Shown in pieces: positions 25,454-34,436 of a stretch of 49,407 nucleotides of DNA (position 1 is its first letter; each line of letters starts with the position of its first letter). The position numbers and the translations under genes are program-made. This DNA is from Bacteroidota bacterium (GTDB lineage Bacteria; Bacteroidota; Bacteroidia; Chitinophagales; UBA10324). The notes under the pieces are model-generated. The model did no database searches. It saw only the letters and a program-made list of their open reading frames with translations, and was not told the DNA's origin. The DNA is taken from contig JAFDYS010000002.1 of NCBI GenBank assembly GCA_018267315.1, positions 1 to 49,407 on the forward strand. The letters run 5' to 3'.

Positions 25454-26521
25454 ATGAAATTCACCGGTGCCGTTTGGCTGCTGACCGTCGTGCTGATTGT
25501 TTCGTCCTGCAAAAACAAAACGGAGAAAAACCTCCCGAATGCGGACACGCTCTCATCACAAGAACTAAGCGATCCGCAAATCAGGGCGCTCACGGAGCGG
25601 GTCAATGCCGATCCCAACAATCCCGAAAATTATTTTCTGCGCAGCGGCGCTTTTCTACAGGCCAATAATATCCGCGCGGCATTTAAAGATCTTTCGATGG
25701 CCATCGCCCTTGATTCTTCTAATCTCAAATACTATTTCGCCATGGCCGATCTCTCACTGAAAGGGGGCAGCGCTCCGGCGGCCATGCTGGCCTTCAACCA
25801 GGTGCTGTACCGCGAACCAAACAACATGGAAGCGCTCATCAAACTGAGCAAGGTGTATTTCTACGATAAAGATTATTCCAACTCACTCATTCAGCTTTCC
25901 AAAGCGGAAGAGGCTGACAAGTCGAATCCTGAAATCTGGTTTGTGCGCGGACTCAACCTCAAAGAAATGGGCGATACCACGAGAGCTATCATTGCCTTCC
26001 AGCGGGCCGTGGCCATGAAAACTGATTTTTATGATGCCTATATCCAGCTCGGATTAATTCACATGAAGAAGCCCGGTGACCTGGCCTCGAAATATTTTGA
26101 CAATGCCATCCGCCTCGACAGCACCAGCGAAGAAGGGTATTATGATAAAGCCAGGTTTTACCAGGACCGCGGCGATGCCGCTTTCGCCGGCGAACAGTTT
26201 GATGCATCCGATGCCAACTACGAACTGGCGAAAGCCGCTTACCGGCAACTCGTGACTGTGAACCCGCAATATGAAAATGCCTACTTCAACCTCGGCTTCA
26301 TTTTTCTGAGGCAAGATTCACTCGATGCAGCCTACCGCATGTTTGATTTCGCCATCAAAGCCAATCCGCAATATGCCGAGGCCTACTACTACCGCGGGCT
26401 TGTGTCACTGGAGAAGGGGAACAAGGAACCCGCTATGGCCGATTTCAGGCAGGCACTCATCCTCAAGCCGGATTATGAATTGGCGAAGAAGGAACTGGGG
26501 CAGTCGTCAGAAAAAAATTAG
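25454..26521 (+). CDS. TPR-repeat lipoprotein
   Basis: 355 residues. Lipoprotein signal MKFTGAVWLLTVVLIVSSC with Cys at 19. At least six tetratricopeptide repeats follow (for example NPENYFLRSGAFLQANNIRA, PEIWFVRGLNLKEMGDTTRA, AEAYYYRGLVSLEKGNKE), which form a helical scaffold for protein binding. It is probably attached to the outer or inner membrane on the periplasmic side. Partner unknown. The gene stands alone, divergent from the PD40 lipoprotein and upstream of a toxin-antitoxin pair. Confidence 0.9.
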   Translation: MKFTGAVWLLTVVLIVSSCKNKTEKNLPNADTLSSQELSDPQIRALTERVNADPNNPENYFLRSGAFLQANNIRAAFKDLSMAIALDSSNLKYYFAMADLSLKGGSAPAAMLAFNQVLYREPNNMEALIKLSKVYFYDKDYSNSLIQLSKAEEADKSNPEIWFVRGLNLKEMGDTTRAIIAFQRAVAMKTDFYDAYIQLGLIHMKKPGDLASKYFDNAIRLDSTSEEGYYDKARFYQDRGDAAFAGEQFDASDANYELAKAAYRQLVTVNPQYENAYFNLGFIFLRQDSLDAAYRMFDFAIKANPQYAEAYYYRGLVSLEKGNKEPAMADFRQALILKPDYELAKKELGQSSEKN

Positions 26522-26581
26522 CATCAGATAAATCGCATATTCCGCACGGTTAAAAAGTGAATATCAATGCACCCTAATAGT

Positions 26582-26589
26582 TATTTTTG
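26582..26589 (+). promoter_or_regulatory. Toxin-antitoxin promoter -7 box
   Basis: TATTTTTG matches TAnnTTTG, 16 bases before the antitoxin ATG. No clear -33 box. Confidence 0.45.
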
Positions 26590-26605
26590 AAAAAACAATT
26601 TCCTA

Positions 26606-26848
26606 ATGTCTGCTTCCACTCTGAAAAAGAATCTTCACCAATACATTGATTCAATGGATGAAAGTTTTCTGAAAGTCATGCATGCGATGGCCAAAGAATA
26701 CATGGCTTATAATGATGTACCCTTACACCTTAGCGAAAAACAGCTTTCAGATTTGAAAAGACGAATTGCCCGGCATAAAAAAGGGGAATCAAAATCTTAC
26801 AACTGGTCAGAGGTAAAGTCACATGCACGAAACAGAACCGGCAAGTGA
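26606..26848 (+). CDS. Antitoxin of a ParE/RelE-type toxin-antitoxin pair
   Basis: 80 residues. The small, charged protein has a helical N-terminal half (LKKNLHQYIDSMDESFLKVM) and a basic C-terminal tail (ARNRTGK). It overlaps the toxin gene by four bases in a GTGA arrangement, typical of type II antitoxins translated just before their toxins. I do not recognise a specific DNA-binding fold; the call rests on size and partner. It is expected to bind and neutralise the toxin and to repress the shared promoter. Confidence 0.78.
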   Translation: MSASTLKKNLHQYIDSMDESFLKVMHAMAKEYMAYNDVPLHLSEKQLSDLKRRIARHKKGESKSYNWSEVKSHARNRTGK

Positions 26849-27141
26849 TCCATGAAATTATTTTCAAAGAGGAAGCTCTACAGGATGTTGGAGATTCCTA
26901 TGAGTTTTACGAAACAAGAAAGGAGAGGCTCGGTGAACAATTTTTAAGTGAACTGGAATCTATTCTTTCTTCGATTCAAAAGCATCCAACCTCATTCCCG
27001 AAAGTAATAAGGAATCTGCGCAAGGTATCCATGAATCGGTTTCCATTTGCAGTCATCTATGAATTCGAACATAATAGCATCGTTGTTTATGCCGTTTATC
27101 ACGGTAAAAGAAATCCTAAGGGAAAATTCAGGAGAAAGTAG
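26845..27141 (+). CDS. ParE/RelE-family toxin
   Basis: 98 residues starting at a GTG (26845) that overlaps the antitoxin stop. The ParE/RelE fold is visible: IIFKEEALQDVGDSYEFYE at the start (helical hairpin), the LSSIQKHPTSFP segment, then strands with MNRFPFAVIYEFEHNSIVVYAV and a basic C-terminus (YHGKRNPKGKFRRK). Members either poison gyrase (ParE) or cleave ribosome-bound mRNA (RelE). The sequence does not decide which. No mobile element flanks the pair. Confidence 0.88.
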   Translation: MIHEIIFKEEALQDVGDSYEFYETRKERLGEQFLSELESILSSIQKHPTSFPKVIRNLRKVSMNRFPFAVIYEFEHNSIVVYAVYHGKRNPKGKFRRK

Positions 27142-27227
27142 TTTCGTTTCCTATCACATTGCCGTATTCACTTAACTGCCTTAGCACGTAACTTCGCCCC
27201 AATAATCCTGAAGAGCTTTTTGAAATT

Positions 27228-29294
27228 ATGAGTTCAATCAAAATAACTTTCCCCGACGGAAACATACGTGAATATCCCGCCGGCACCACGGCCCTCGACA
27301 TAGCTAAAAGCATCAGCGAAGGGCTGGCCAGAAAAGTGCTCGTGGCCAAAGTGAATGGCGAAGTGCGTGATGCCTTTCGCCCAATTAATGAAGACGCAAC
27401 ACTGCAACTGCTTTCATGGGAAGACAAAGACGGACAGGCGGCCTTCTGGCACTCCTCAGCTCACCTGATGGCCGAAGCACTGGAGAGTTTATTTCCCGGC
27501 GTGAAATTCGGTTACGGGCCGCCCGTGGAAAACGGATTTTACTATGATGTGGATTTGGGAGGCCGGAAAATCGGCGATGAGGATCTGGCCAAACTGGAAA
27601 AGAAAATGACGGAGCTCGCTGCACAGAATAATGCATATGTGCGGAAGGAAATTTCAAAGAAAGATGCGCTCGACTACTTCGGCAAAAAAGGCGACGAATA
27701 CAAAGTGGAGACCATTAATGAGCTGAACGAAGGCGAAATCACCTTTTACCAGCAGGGAAATTTCACCGATCTCTGCCGCGGCCCCCACATCCCCAATACC
27801 GGATTCATCAAGGCAGTCAAGCTCACCAACATTGCCGGCGCTTACTGGAAAGGCAATGAAAACAACAAACAACTTACGCGCATCTACGGCGTCACTTTTC
27901 CGAAACAAAAAGAACTGGATGATTACCTGAAGATGCTTGAAGAAGCAAAGAAGCGTGATCACCGTAAGATTGGCAAGGAACTCGAGATTTTTGCCTTCGA
28001 TGATGATGTGGGCCCGGGAATGCCGCTCTGGCTGCCGAATGGGGCCATCATCATCGAACAACTGGAAGCGCTGGCCAAGAAAACGGAAGAAGCCGCCGGT
28101 TACCACCGCGTGAAGACGCCTCATATCGCCCGCGAATCCATGTATCTCAAATCAGGGCACCTCCCCTATTATGCGGAATCAATGTTTCCGCCCATGTCGC
28201 TGCTCGCTGAATCAGTGAAGAAAGCGGAGCGCCCGATTAACAAAGAAGAAATCAAGAAGGAGCTGTTTGCAGGTGACCTTACGCCCGAAAAAATAGATGC
28301 GGTTTTCGATCAGCTGCTCAAGGCCCGTGAGGATTTACCGCAGGACCGGTATTACCTCAAGTCCATGAACTGCCCGCACCATCACAAGATCTTTGATGCG
28401 GTTCCGCGCAGCTACAAGGATTTGCCGTTGCGGCTGGCAGAATACGGAACCTGTTACCGATATGAGCAGTCGGGTGAACTGTTCGGACTTATGCGCGTGC
28501 GTTCCCTCAACATGAATGATGCGCACATTTATTGCACCGAGGAGCAGTTTGCATCTGAGTTCAGAGCCGTGAATGATATGTACCTCCGGTATTTTAAAAT
28601 CTTCGGCATTGACAAATACGTGATGCGTTTCTCCACGCATGCGCCGGAGAAGCTGGGGCAGAAATATGTGAATGAGCCGGAGCTATGGAAAAAAACCGAA
28701 GACATGGTTCGCCGCGTGCTGATAGATGCACAGATCCCCTACATCGAAGTGCCGGATGAAGCCGCCTTCTACGGGCCCAAAATTGATGTGCAGATATGGA
28801 GCGTCATCGGGCGTGAGTTCACCCTGGCCACCAACCAGGTTGACTTTGCACAACCCCTGCGTTTCGGATTGACTTACACCACCCGTAATAATCAAACGGA
28901 GACACCCATCTGCATTCACCGGGCGCCGCTGGGAACGCATGAGCGGTTCATCGGTTTCCTCATTGAACATTATGCCGGAAATTTCCCGGTTTGGCTTTCG
29001 CCCAGGCAGGTGAGCATTCTGCCCATTGCTGACCGGCACGTGGAATACGCAAAGAGTGTGATGGAAAAACTGAAGGCGCAACGCATCCGCGTGATGCTTG
29101 ATGACACTTCGGAGAAAATCGGTAAAAAGATCCGCGACGCCGAAGTGAAAAAGATTCCGTACATGCTGGTGATTGGCGACAAGGAGCAACAAGAAGGAAA
29201 GGTTTCCGTAAGAAAACACGGCGAAGGCGACAAGGGACAAATTGCGGTTGATGATTTTGTTTTAGCTTTGTCACAAGAGGCCGCAATACCATAG
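27228..29294 (+). CDS. thrS: Threonyl-tRNA synthetase
   Basis: 688 residues. Order: TGS domain ~1-62; editing domain with HSSAH (75-79) and CRGPH (183-187); class II core with zinc ligands Cys382 (MNCPHHH), His433 (NDAHIY) and His571 (GTHERF); anticodon-binding domain from ~585. It charges tRNA-Thr and edits Ser-tRNA-Thr. A ~50-residue, lysine/glutamate-rich helical insertion at ~324-373 lies between FPPM and YYLKSMNCP, making the protein longer than the ~640 usual in E. coli-type enzymes. It leads the thrS-infC-rpmI-rplT cluster. Confidence 0.96.
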   Translation: MSSIKITFPDGNIREYPAGTTALDIAKSISEGLARKVLVAKVNGEVRDAFRPINEDATLQLLSWEDKDGQAAFWHSSAHLMAEALESLFPGVKFGYGPPVENGFYYDVDLGGRKIGDEDLAKLEKKMTELAAQNNAYVRKEISKKDALDYFGKKGDEYKVETINELNEGEITFYQQGNFTDLCRGPHIPNTGFIKAVKLTNIAGAYWKGNENNKQLTRIYGVTFPKQKELDDYLKMLEEAKKRDHRKIGKELEIFAFDDDVGPGMPLWLPNGAIIIEQLEALAKKTEEAAGYHRVKTPHIARESMYLKSGHLPYYAESMFPPMSLLAESVKKAERPINKEEIKKELFAGDLTPEKIDAVFDQLLKAREDLPQDRYYLKSMNCPHHHKIFDAVPRSYKDLPLRLAEYGTCYRYEQSGELFGLMRVRSLNMNDAHIYCTEEQFASEFRAVNDMYLRYFKIFGIDKYVMRFSTHAPEKLGQKYVNEPELWKKTEDMVRRVLIDAQIPYIEVPDEAAFYGPKIDVQIWSVIGREFTLATNQVDFAQPLRFGLTYTTRNNQTETPICIHRAPLGTHERFIGFLIEHYAGNFPVWLSPRQVSILPIADRHVEYAKSVMEKLKAQRIRVMLDDTSEKIGKKIRDAEVKKIPYMLVIGDKEQQEGKVSVRKHGEGDKGQIAVDDFVLALSQEAAIP

Positions 29295-29459
29295 CAATGG
29301 CATTTCAACATATCCATCATTCCGCGATCACTACCGCCGAAATGCTCCGGACCCTGCTTTGTATCAGCTGATCCTTCCGATGAATTTTCATTTTGTCACA
29401 CTAAACACATGATAGCATCCTCACACGGATGATCGTTTCACATAAACCAGACATCACCA

Positions 29460-30020
29460 TTGGCATTACACTTCAGACCGGGACCCCGCTTCGTTCCCCG
29501 AACTAAAAAAGAAGCTGAACACCGAATCAATCACCGCATCACCGCACCGCAGGTTCGCCTCGTGGGAGACAATGTTCCTAACGGCGTTTTTGAGACCCGT
29601 GAAGCGCAGCGCATGGCCGAAGAGCAGGGCGTTGACCTTGTGGAGATCGCTTCCGCAGCCGTTCCCCCTGTGTGCCGCATCATTGACTACAACAAGTTTC
29701 TTTACGATAAGAAGAAGAAAGAGAAAGAGATCAAATCAAAGCAGGTGAAGCAAGTGACCAAAGAAATCCGCTTCACACCCAACACGGATGATCACGACTT
29801 TGATTTCAAATCACGCCACGCCGAGAAGTTCCTGCACGAAGGAGCCAAAGTGAAGGCATATGTTCAGTTCCGCGGAAGAATGATTGTGTTCAAAGACCGC
29901 GGTGAACTGTTGCTCCTCAAGTTCATTGAGCGGCTGAAAGAGCAGGGCACTGCCGAAAACCTTCCCAAACTGGAAGGTAACCGCATGTGGGTGATTCTGA
30001 ATCCCAAATCCAAGAAGTAA
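29460..30020 (+). CDS. infC: Translation initiation factor IF-3
   Basis: About 186 residues covering both IF-3 domains: N-domain with EHRINHRI, VRLVGDN and GVDLVEIA, linker rich in Lys, and C-domain with EIRFTPNTDDHDFDFKSRH and VKAYVQFRGRM. The frame is open only from 29433 and contains no ATG or GTG before the conserved N-domain; the TTG at 29460 is the only near-standard start that keeps it whole. infC commonly uses rare start codons so that IF-3 represses its own translation. It lies 165 bp after thrS. Confidence 0.94.
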   Translation: MALHFRPGPRFVPRTKKEAEHRINHRITAPQVRLVGDNVPNGVFETREAQRMAEEQGVDLVEIASAAVPPVCRIIDYNKFLYDKKKKEKEIKSKQVKQVTKEIRFTPNTDDHDFDFKSRHAEKFLHEGAKVKAYVQFRGRMIVFKDRGELLLLKFIERLKEQGTAENLPKLEGNRMWVILNPKSKK

Positions 30021-30061
30021 TTATCCTGCAGTTTCCCTCTGCTTCAGCTTTAAATTGTTGA

Positions 30062-30092
30062 TTTGGAAGTGTGCGCCGGTGCATTATCTTTG
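30062..30092 (+). promoter_or_regulatory. Promoter of rpmI-rplT (-33/-7)
   Basis: TTTG (30062-30065), a 19-base spacer and TATCTTTG (30085-30092) form the best match in the window to the Bacteroidota consensus TTTG-N19-TAnnTTTG. The L35 ATG is 24 bases downstream. It implies that the two ribosomal protein genes can be transcribed apart from infC. Confidence 0.75.
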
Positions 30093-30116
30093 CCGTCCCT
30101 TAAAAATTCCGGTGTT

Positions 30117-30311
30117 ATGCCAAAGATGAAATCCAACTCCAGCGCCAAGAAGCGTTTTTCGCTGACCGGCTCCGGAAAAGTGAAGAGAAGAAAAGCGTAC
30201 AAGCGCCACATCCTCACCAAGAAAGCGCATGACCGCAAGAAGGAACTCGGCAAACCTGCCATTGTTTCCAGCGCCGATATTAAAAGGGTAGAAAAAATGA
30301 TTCTGGTTTGA
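30117..30311 (+). CDS. rpmI: 50S ribosomal protein L35
   Basis: 64 residues from the ATG at 30117 ([14 protein letters not shown]), the standard length and N-terminus of bL35. The frame continues upstream, but those codons overlap the promoter. The lysine/arginine-rich body ([21 protein letters not shown]) is typical. It is followed by rplT after 18 bp in the conserved order. Confidence 0.96.
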   Translation: MPKMKSNSSAKKRFSLTGSGKVKRRKAYKRHILTKKAHDRKKELGKPAIVSSADIKRVEKMILV

Positions 30312-30329
30312 TAAAATTCAAGAGAAGTT

Positions 30330-30674
30330 ATGCCACGTTCAGTCAATAATGTCGCCTCCCGCGCCCGCAGAAAGAAAACACTCAAGCAATCCAAAGGATT
30401 TTTCAGCAAGCGCAAAAACGTTTGGACGGTTGCAAAGAATGCCATTGAGAAATCAATGGAATACGCTTATGCCGGCCGCAAGCAGAAGAAACGCGACTAC
30501 CGTTACCTCTGGATCGCCCGCATCAATGCCGCGGCACGGGAAGAAGGCATGAGCTATTCGGTTTTCATGAACAAGCTGAAGAAAGCCAACATTGATTTGA
30601 ACCGAAAGGTACTGGCTGATCTGGCCATGAATGATCCGCAGGCCTTTAAGGCAATTGCGGCTCAGGTAAAGTGA
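30330..30674 (+). CDS. rplT: 50S ribosomal protein L20
   Basis: 114 residues, standard length of bL20. Family marks: [16 protein letters not shown] at the start, [20 protein letters not shown], then [17 protein letters not shown]. It binds 23S rRNA early in large-subunit assembly. It is the last gene of the cluster and is followed by a strong terminator. No L20 autoregulatory leader was recognised upstream of rpmI. Confidence 0.97.
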   Translation: MPRSVNNVASRARRKKTLKQSKGFFSKRKNVWTVAKNAIEKSMEYAYAGRKQKKRDYRYLWIARINAAAREEGMSYSVFMNKLKKANIDLNRKVLADLAMNDPQAFKAIAAQVK

Positions 30675-30696
30675 GTGTCTGTAACAAGAATACTGA

Positions 30697-30730
30697 ATGC
30701 GTCCCGCCTGCGGCGGGACGCATTTTTTTT
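30697..30730 (+). terminator. Strong Rho-independent terminator after rplT
   Basis: ATGCGTCCCGCC (30697-30708) pairs perfectly with GGCGGGACGCAT (30712-30723) around a TGC loop, followed by a run of T to 30730. Confidence 0.93.
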
Positions 30731-30829
30731 ATAGTGTGATCCGATTCACTTAGGTAATCAGATAAAATCCTCATAAACTAAACAACCACAATCGTAAGGT
30801 TGCTTGATTCCAAATGATTGCAGGGTGTT

Positions 30830-33154
30830 TCACTTCCCGATTGCAAACCTGGTTTGAGCCAGCACCTTGCCATCACCCTGTAACACTACGGCATAAATTC
30901 CCGGCGACAGTTGTTGGCCGCTGAGCGTGAATTGCCCTGCAGAATTTTTTGTCTGGAAAGTTTTTATCCGATTTCCTTTCACATCATAAATACAAACTTC
31001 ATCACCCGTAATGCCAAAGGGCAGCCCGTATGAAACGGTGACGGGTCCATCGGATGGGTTTGGATAAACGCTGATAAACGGGGATGGAAACTCCTCGGGT
31101 TCGGTTTCATCAACATTCATTTTAGCTTCGTCCTGATTAATCAGTTCGCAATCGAAGGGCGCCGGCTCCACTGTATCACCAAAGGCCACTCTCAAGGAAT
31201 CAAGCCAGTGACGGTACAGCGTAATGGTATCCTGGTATCCGGCTATGAAAATCCGGTTGGCACTTTCTTTCGGATCGGCAACGAGATCATAAAACTCTTC
31301 TGTGACAGAAGTGCAATTGCCAAAGATGTACTTCCCGGTGAGGGTTCTGATGCCTCTGATCGAAGGGTTTTGATCATCGGGGCCGAATTCATAGAGAAAC
31401 TTCCGCCGGCTTACTTCGTGGTCGGCCAGTTTCTTCAATGAGGTTCCGTAGAATCCGAATGTGTTTTGAATGCCGGCCGCTTCCAGAAATGTAGGAGCGA
31501 AATCAATGGTACTGGTAATTTGATCAGTGACCACTTGACCTGCTGAAAACCAAGCCGGGTAACGGATGAACAATGGAACGCGGCATGCTTCTTCGAGGAA
31601 ATAGCGCTTACCTTCCATGTAGTGTTCACCCGTCATGAACCCATTATCGGCGGTGTAGATCAGCAATGTGTTATCCAGCATGCCGTGTTCTTCCAGCCAG
31701 TGAATGATCGTATCGGTATTACGCTCATGTTCTGCAAGGCACTGGAACCGTCTCAGGCGAAGAGCGTCATTACCGGATGTATCCATCCCGTGTCCGGCAG
31801 GATAGTAGAAGGAAGGATAATCATCCGCGAATTGCACAACATTATCGGGCTCCGGAACCAATTCGTTCTTGAATAACACGGTGTCTTCATCTTTTGGCCA
31901 TGCATTGTTGTGCGGGATATAGGTGAAGTAAAATAAGAGGAAGGGCGTATCAGAAGGAACAGTGTTTAGAAACTGCAGGGTGAGTTCCCGCTCCACATCG
32001 GAAATGTGTTCACTTCCGTTAAACTTCACTCCATTGATGGTGTAATCCGGATTCTTATAAACGCTATGAATAGCCCCCCACCAGTCAAAGCCATCGGGGT
32101 CTCCTAAGTTCTGGCCATACTTTCCCACAAAGCCCGTGTAGTAGCCGTTATCACCGATAATTTTTTGTATCTGAAATAATGAGTGATCATAATTCTCTCC
32201 GTTAATGTGGCACTTGTTATCGTGAGCGTATTTTCCTGTATAGATCGAAGACCTGCTCGGCGCGCATTGCGAGGTGGAGGGAATCATGATCTTGAAATTC
32301 ACTCCCTCGTCGGCGATGCGGGTAATGGAAGGCGTCACAAACCAATCCGGTCCGCCGTTCACCGTGTAACTGTCGTATCGGTCATCATCCGTCATGATCA
32401 TCAAAATATTCGGGCGTACGGCAGGAGCATCAGGCGTTGTGGTGAAACTGATTTTGGATGACCACACCGAGTTACCATTCTGGCACATGGATGAAACACA
32501 GAATTCATAACCCGAATGCGGAGAAAGCCCTGACAGCAGGTATTGCGTGTTGGAAATATTTTCCATTGTTGTCCATGTCGTGGTTCCGGAAGGGCGATAC
32601 CTCAGTCTGAAACCCACCGAATAGCAGGTCTGCTGCCATGTAATCATTGCCGTAGTTGAAGTAATGCTTTGAACTGCGGGACTCAGAGGAGTTGAACATG
32701 ATTTCGTTTTGTCAGAAACAGCAGCCGTCCAGGCGCTTCTTGAACCCGTGCCGCAAACAGAAGAGACACAGAACTGATAATTCGTGGAAGCATCGAGCCC
32801 GGTTACGGTATAGGTAGTAGCGGAATCAACAGAGATAATGGACCATGAATTCGTGTTGTTTTTCCTGTACTTGATCCGGTAATTGCTTACGCCATCAACC
32901 GGTGACCAGTTGAGGGTAACTGTGCAACTGGAAACTGATTCAATGTTCACACCGGCCGGAGGACTGCAGTTCAGTAAAACCTGAACACCGGCATCAATAG
33001 CATCGCCGTCATTTTCATCTTCCATCATTACTGATTCATTAATGGAAGAGAGATACGTGGCAGCATTCACCAGTCGGGTTGCAGCAATCAGTGACTGATT
33101 CAGAAATGCCGAATACATGATCTGCAGGCATGCGGCTAAGAGCAGCTTTTTCAT
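30830..33154 (-). CDS. Secreted sulfatase with two N-terminal Fn3 domains, T9SS-anchored
   Basis: 774 residues. Signal peptide ~1-25; two Fn3 domains at ~65-150 and ~155-240; a sulfatase domain from ~247 (RPNILMIMTDDDRYDS, metal-binding Asp residues) with the formylglycine motif CAPSR at Cys297; then T9SS sorting domain ~693-774 (VYPNPSDGPV). The catalytic Cys needs conversion to formylglycine by a maturase not present in the window. It should hydrolyse sulfate esters, perhaps of sulfated glycans, at the cell surface. It is a lone sulfatase: no SusCD, glycoside hydrolase or sugar kinase is nearby. The Fn3 domains precede the catalytic domain. Confidence 0.92.
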   Translation of the reverse strand: MKKLLLAACLQIMYSAFLNQSLIAATRLVNAATYLSSINESVMMEDENDGDAIDAGVQVLLNCSPPAGVNIESVSSCTVTLNWSPVDGVSNYRIKYRKNNTNSWSIISVDSATTYTVTGLDASTNYQFCVSSVCGTGSRSAWTAAVSDKTKSCSTPLSPAVQSITSTTAMITWQQTCYSVGFRLRYRPSGTTTWTTMENISNTQYLLSGLSPHSGYEFCVSSMCQNGNSVWSSKISFTTTPDAPAVRPNILMIMTDDDRYDSYTVNGGPDWFVTPSITRIADEGVNFKIMIPSTSQCAPSRSSIYTGKYAHDNKCHINGENYDHSLFQIQKIIGDNGYYTGFVGKYGQNLGDPDGFDWWGAIHSVYKNPDYTINGVKFNGSEHISDVERELTLQFLNTVPSDTPFLLFYFTYIPHNNAWPKDEDTVLFKNELVPEPDNVVQFADDYPSFYYPAGHGMDTSGNDALRLRRFQCLAEHERNTDTIIHWLEEHGMLDNTLLIYTADNGFMTGEHYMEGKRYFLEEACRVPLFIRYPAWFSAGQVVTDQITSTIDFAPTFLEAAGIQNTFGFYGTSLKKLADHEVSRRKFLYEFGPDDQNPSIRGIRTLTGKYIFGNCTSVTEEFYDLVADPKESANRIFIAGYQDTITLYRHWLDSLRVAFGDTVEPAPFDCELINQDEAKMNVDETEPEEFPSPFISVYPNPSDGPVTVSYGLPFGITGDEVCIYDVKGNRIKTFQTKNSAGQFTLSGQQLSPGIYAVVLQGDGKVLAQTRFAIGK

Positions 33155-33221
33155 ACACTATGCTTTTGGTGTTGTAAAAAAATGTGTATGACAAAACTGC
33201 ACCGGGCAACCACCCCGGGTC

Positions 33222-33241
33222 AATCCCCTAACATGGGGATT
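33222..33241. other. Hairpin upstream of the sulfatase gene
   Basis: AATCCCC (33222-33228) pairs with GGGGATT (33235-33241) around a 6-base loop, between the sulfatase start and the mqnC end. There is no T run on either side, so it is not a standard terminator; it could be part of the mqnC 3' end or an mRNA structure. Confidence 0.35.
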
Positions 33242-33306
33242 CCTTCGTTATCGAAATGAGCAGGGAAAATGAATAGTATGAGAAGTCAAATGAAAGCGAT
33301 GAAGGT

Positions 33307-34431
33307 TTAATACCCGATCACCTGCTCTTCCATCAATGCAGGCATCTCACGGAACTCATATTGCTGATTGCGCAGGCGCGGTTCATACCCGGCTTCGCGG
33401 ATGGCTTGCTGAATTCCTTTGGAAGTGAAACGGTGCGGCGCTCCGGCTGCGCTCACCACATTCTCTTCAATCATGATGGAACCGAAATCATTGGCGCCGG
33501 CATGAAGACAGACTTGTGCAACTTCTTTACCCACGGTGAGCCATGAGGCCTGAATGTTTATCACATTAGGAAGCATGATGCGGCTCATGGCAATCATGCG
33601 GATGTATTCATCGCCGGTCACGCCGTTCTTCACACCACGCACGCGGCGGAGCAAGGTGCCTTCATCCTGAAACGGCCATGGAATGAAAGCAAGAAATCCT
33701 TTCGCATGCTGCGGCTTTTCGCTCTGCACCTGCCTGATCCATGTGAGATGTTCAAAGCGTTCATACAATGTTTCTACATGACCGAACATCATCGTAGCAG
33801 AGGTAGTCAAGCCAAGTTTGTGCGCGGCGCGCATCACATCAAGCCATTCCTGTCCGCCGCATTTTCCTTTTGAGATCAATCTTCGCACACGATCATTCAG
33901 AATTTCTGCACCCGCACCGGGCAGTGAATCAAGCCCTGCATCCATCAGCGCCTTCAGCACTTCCGTGTGCGTTGATTTCTCCAGCTTGGTGATGTGAGCG
34001 ATCTCGGGCGGACCGAGCGCATGCAGCTTCAGGTTGGGGTAAAGTGATTTCAGTTCTTTGAAGAGGTTTACATAAAAACTCAAACCCAAATCAGGATGAT
34101 GCCCACCCTGCAGCAACAACTGCTCGCCGCCGTAGCGGAACATCTCTTCAATCTTCTGCTTGTACTGGTCAATGGTGGTGATATAGGCATCAGGCGCGCC
34201 GGGCTTGCGGAAGAAGTTGCAGAACTTGCAGTTAGCGATGCATACGTTGGTGGTGTTGCTGTTGCGGTCAATGATCCAGGTAACGATGGGATCGGGCTTC
34301 TGCTTCATGCGCAACTCGTGAGCCACAGCCATCAGCTCAGTGGTGGGAACATTTTCATAGAGAAACACTCCTTCTTCTGCTGAAAGGAACTCGAAGTTGA
34401 GTGCGCGGCGAAGAAGGGAGGATGGGTTCAT
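33307..34431 (-). CDS. mqnC: Cyclic dehypoxanthinyl futalosine synthase (radical SAM)
   Basis: 374 residues from the ATG at 34429-34431 (MNPSSLLRRALNF); a longer frame to 34464 is unlikely because it overlaps the promoter of the divergent gene. Radical SAM cluster CIANCKFC gives Cys64, 68 and 71, followed by NFFRKPGAPDAY. The TIM-barrel core shows LLLQGGHHPDLG and GAGAEILNDRVR, and the C-terminus is of MqnC type. It cyclises dehypoxanthine futalosine in the futalosine route to menaquinone, the respiratory quinone of Bacteroidota. No other mqn gene lies in the window. Confidence 0.95.
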   Translation of the reverse strand: MNPSSLLRRALNFEFLSAEEGVFLYENVPTTELMAVAHELRMKQKPDPIVTWIIDRNSNTTNVCIANCKFCNFFRKPGAPDAYITTIDQYKQKIEEMFRYGGEQLLLQGGHHPDLGLSFYVNLFKELKSLYPNLKLHALGPPEIAHITKLEKSTHTEVLKALMDAGLDSLPGAGAEILNDRVRRLISKGKCGGQEWLDVMRAAHKLGLTTSATMMFGHVETLYERFEHLTWIRQVQSEKPQHAKGFLAFIPWPFQDEGTLLRRVRGVKNGVTGDEYIRMIAMSRIMLPNVINIQASWLTVGKEVAQVCLHAGANDFGSIMIEENVVSAAGAPHRFTSKGIQQAIREAGYEPRLRNQQYEFREMPALMEEQVIGY

Positions 34432-34436
34432 AAAAG

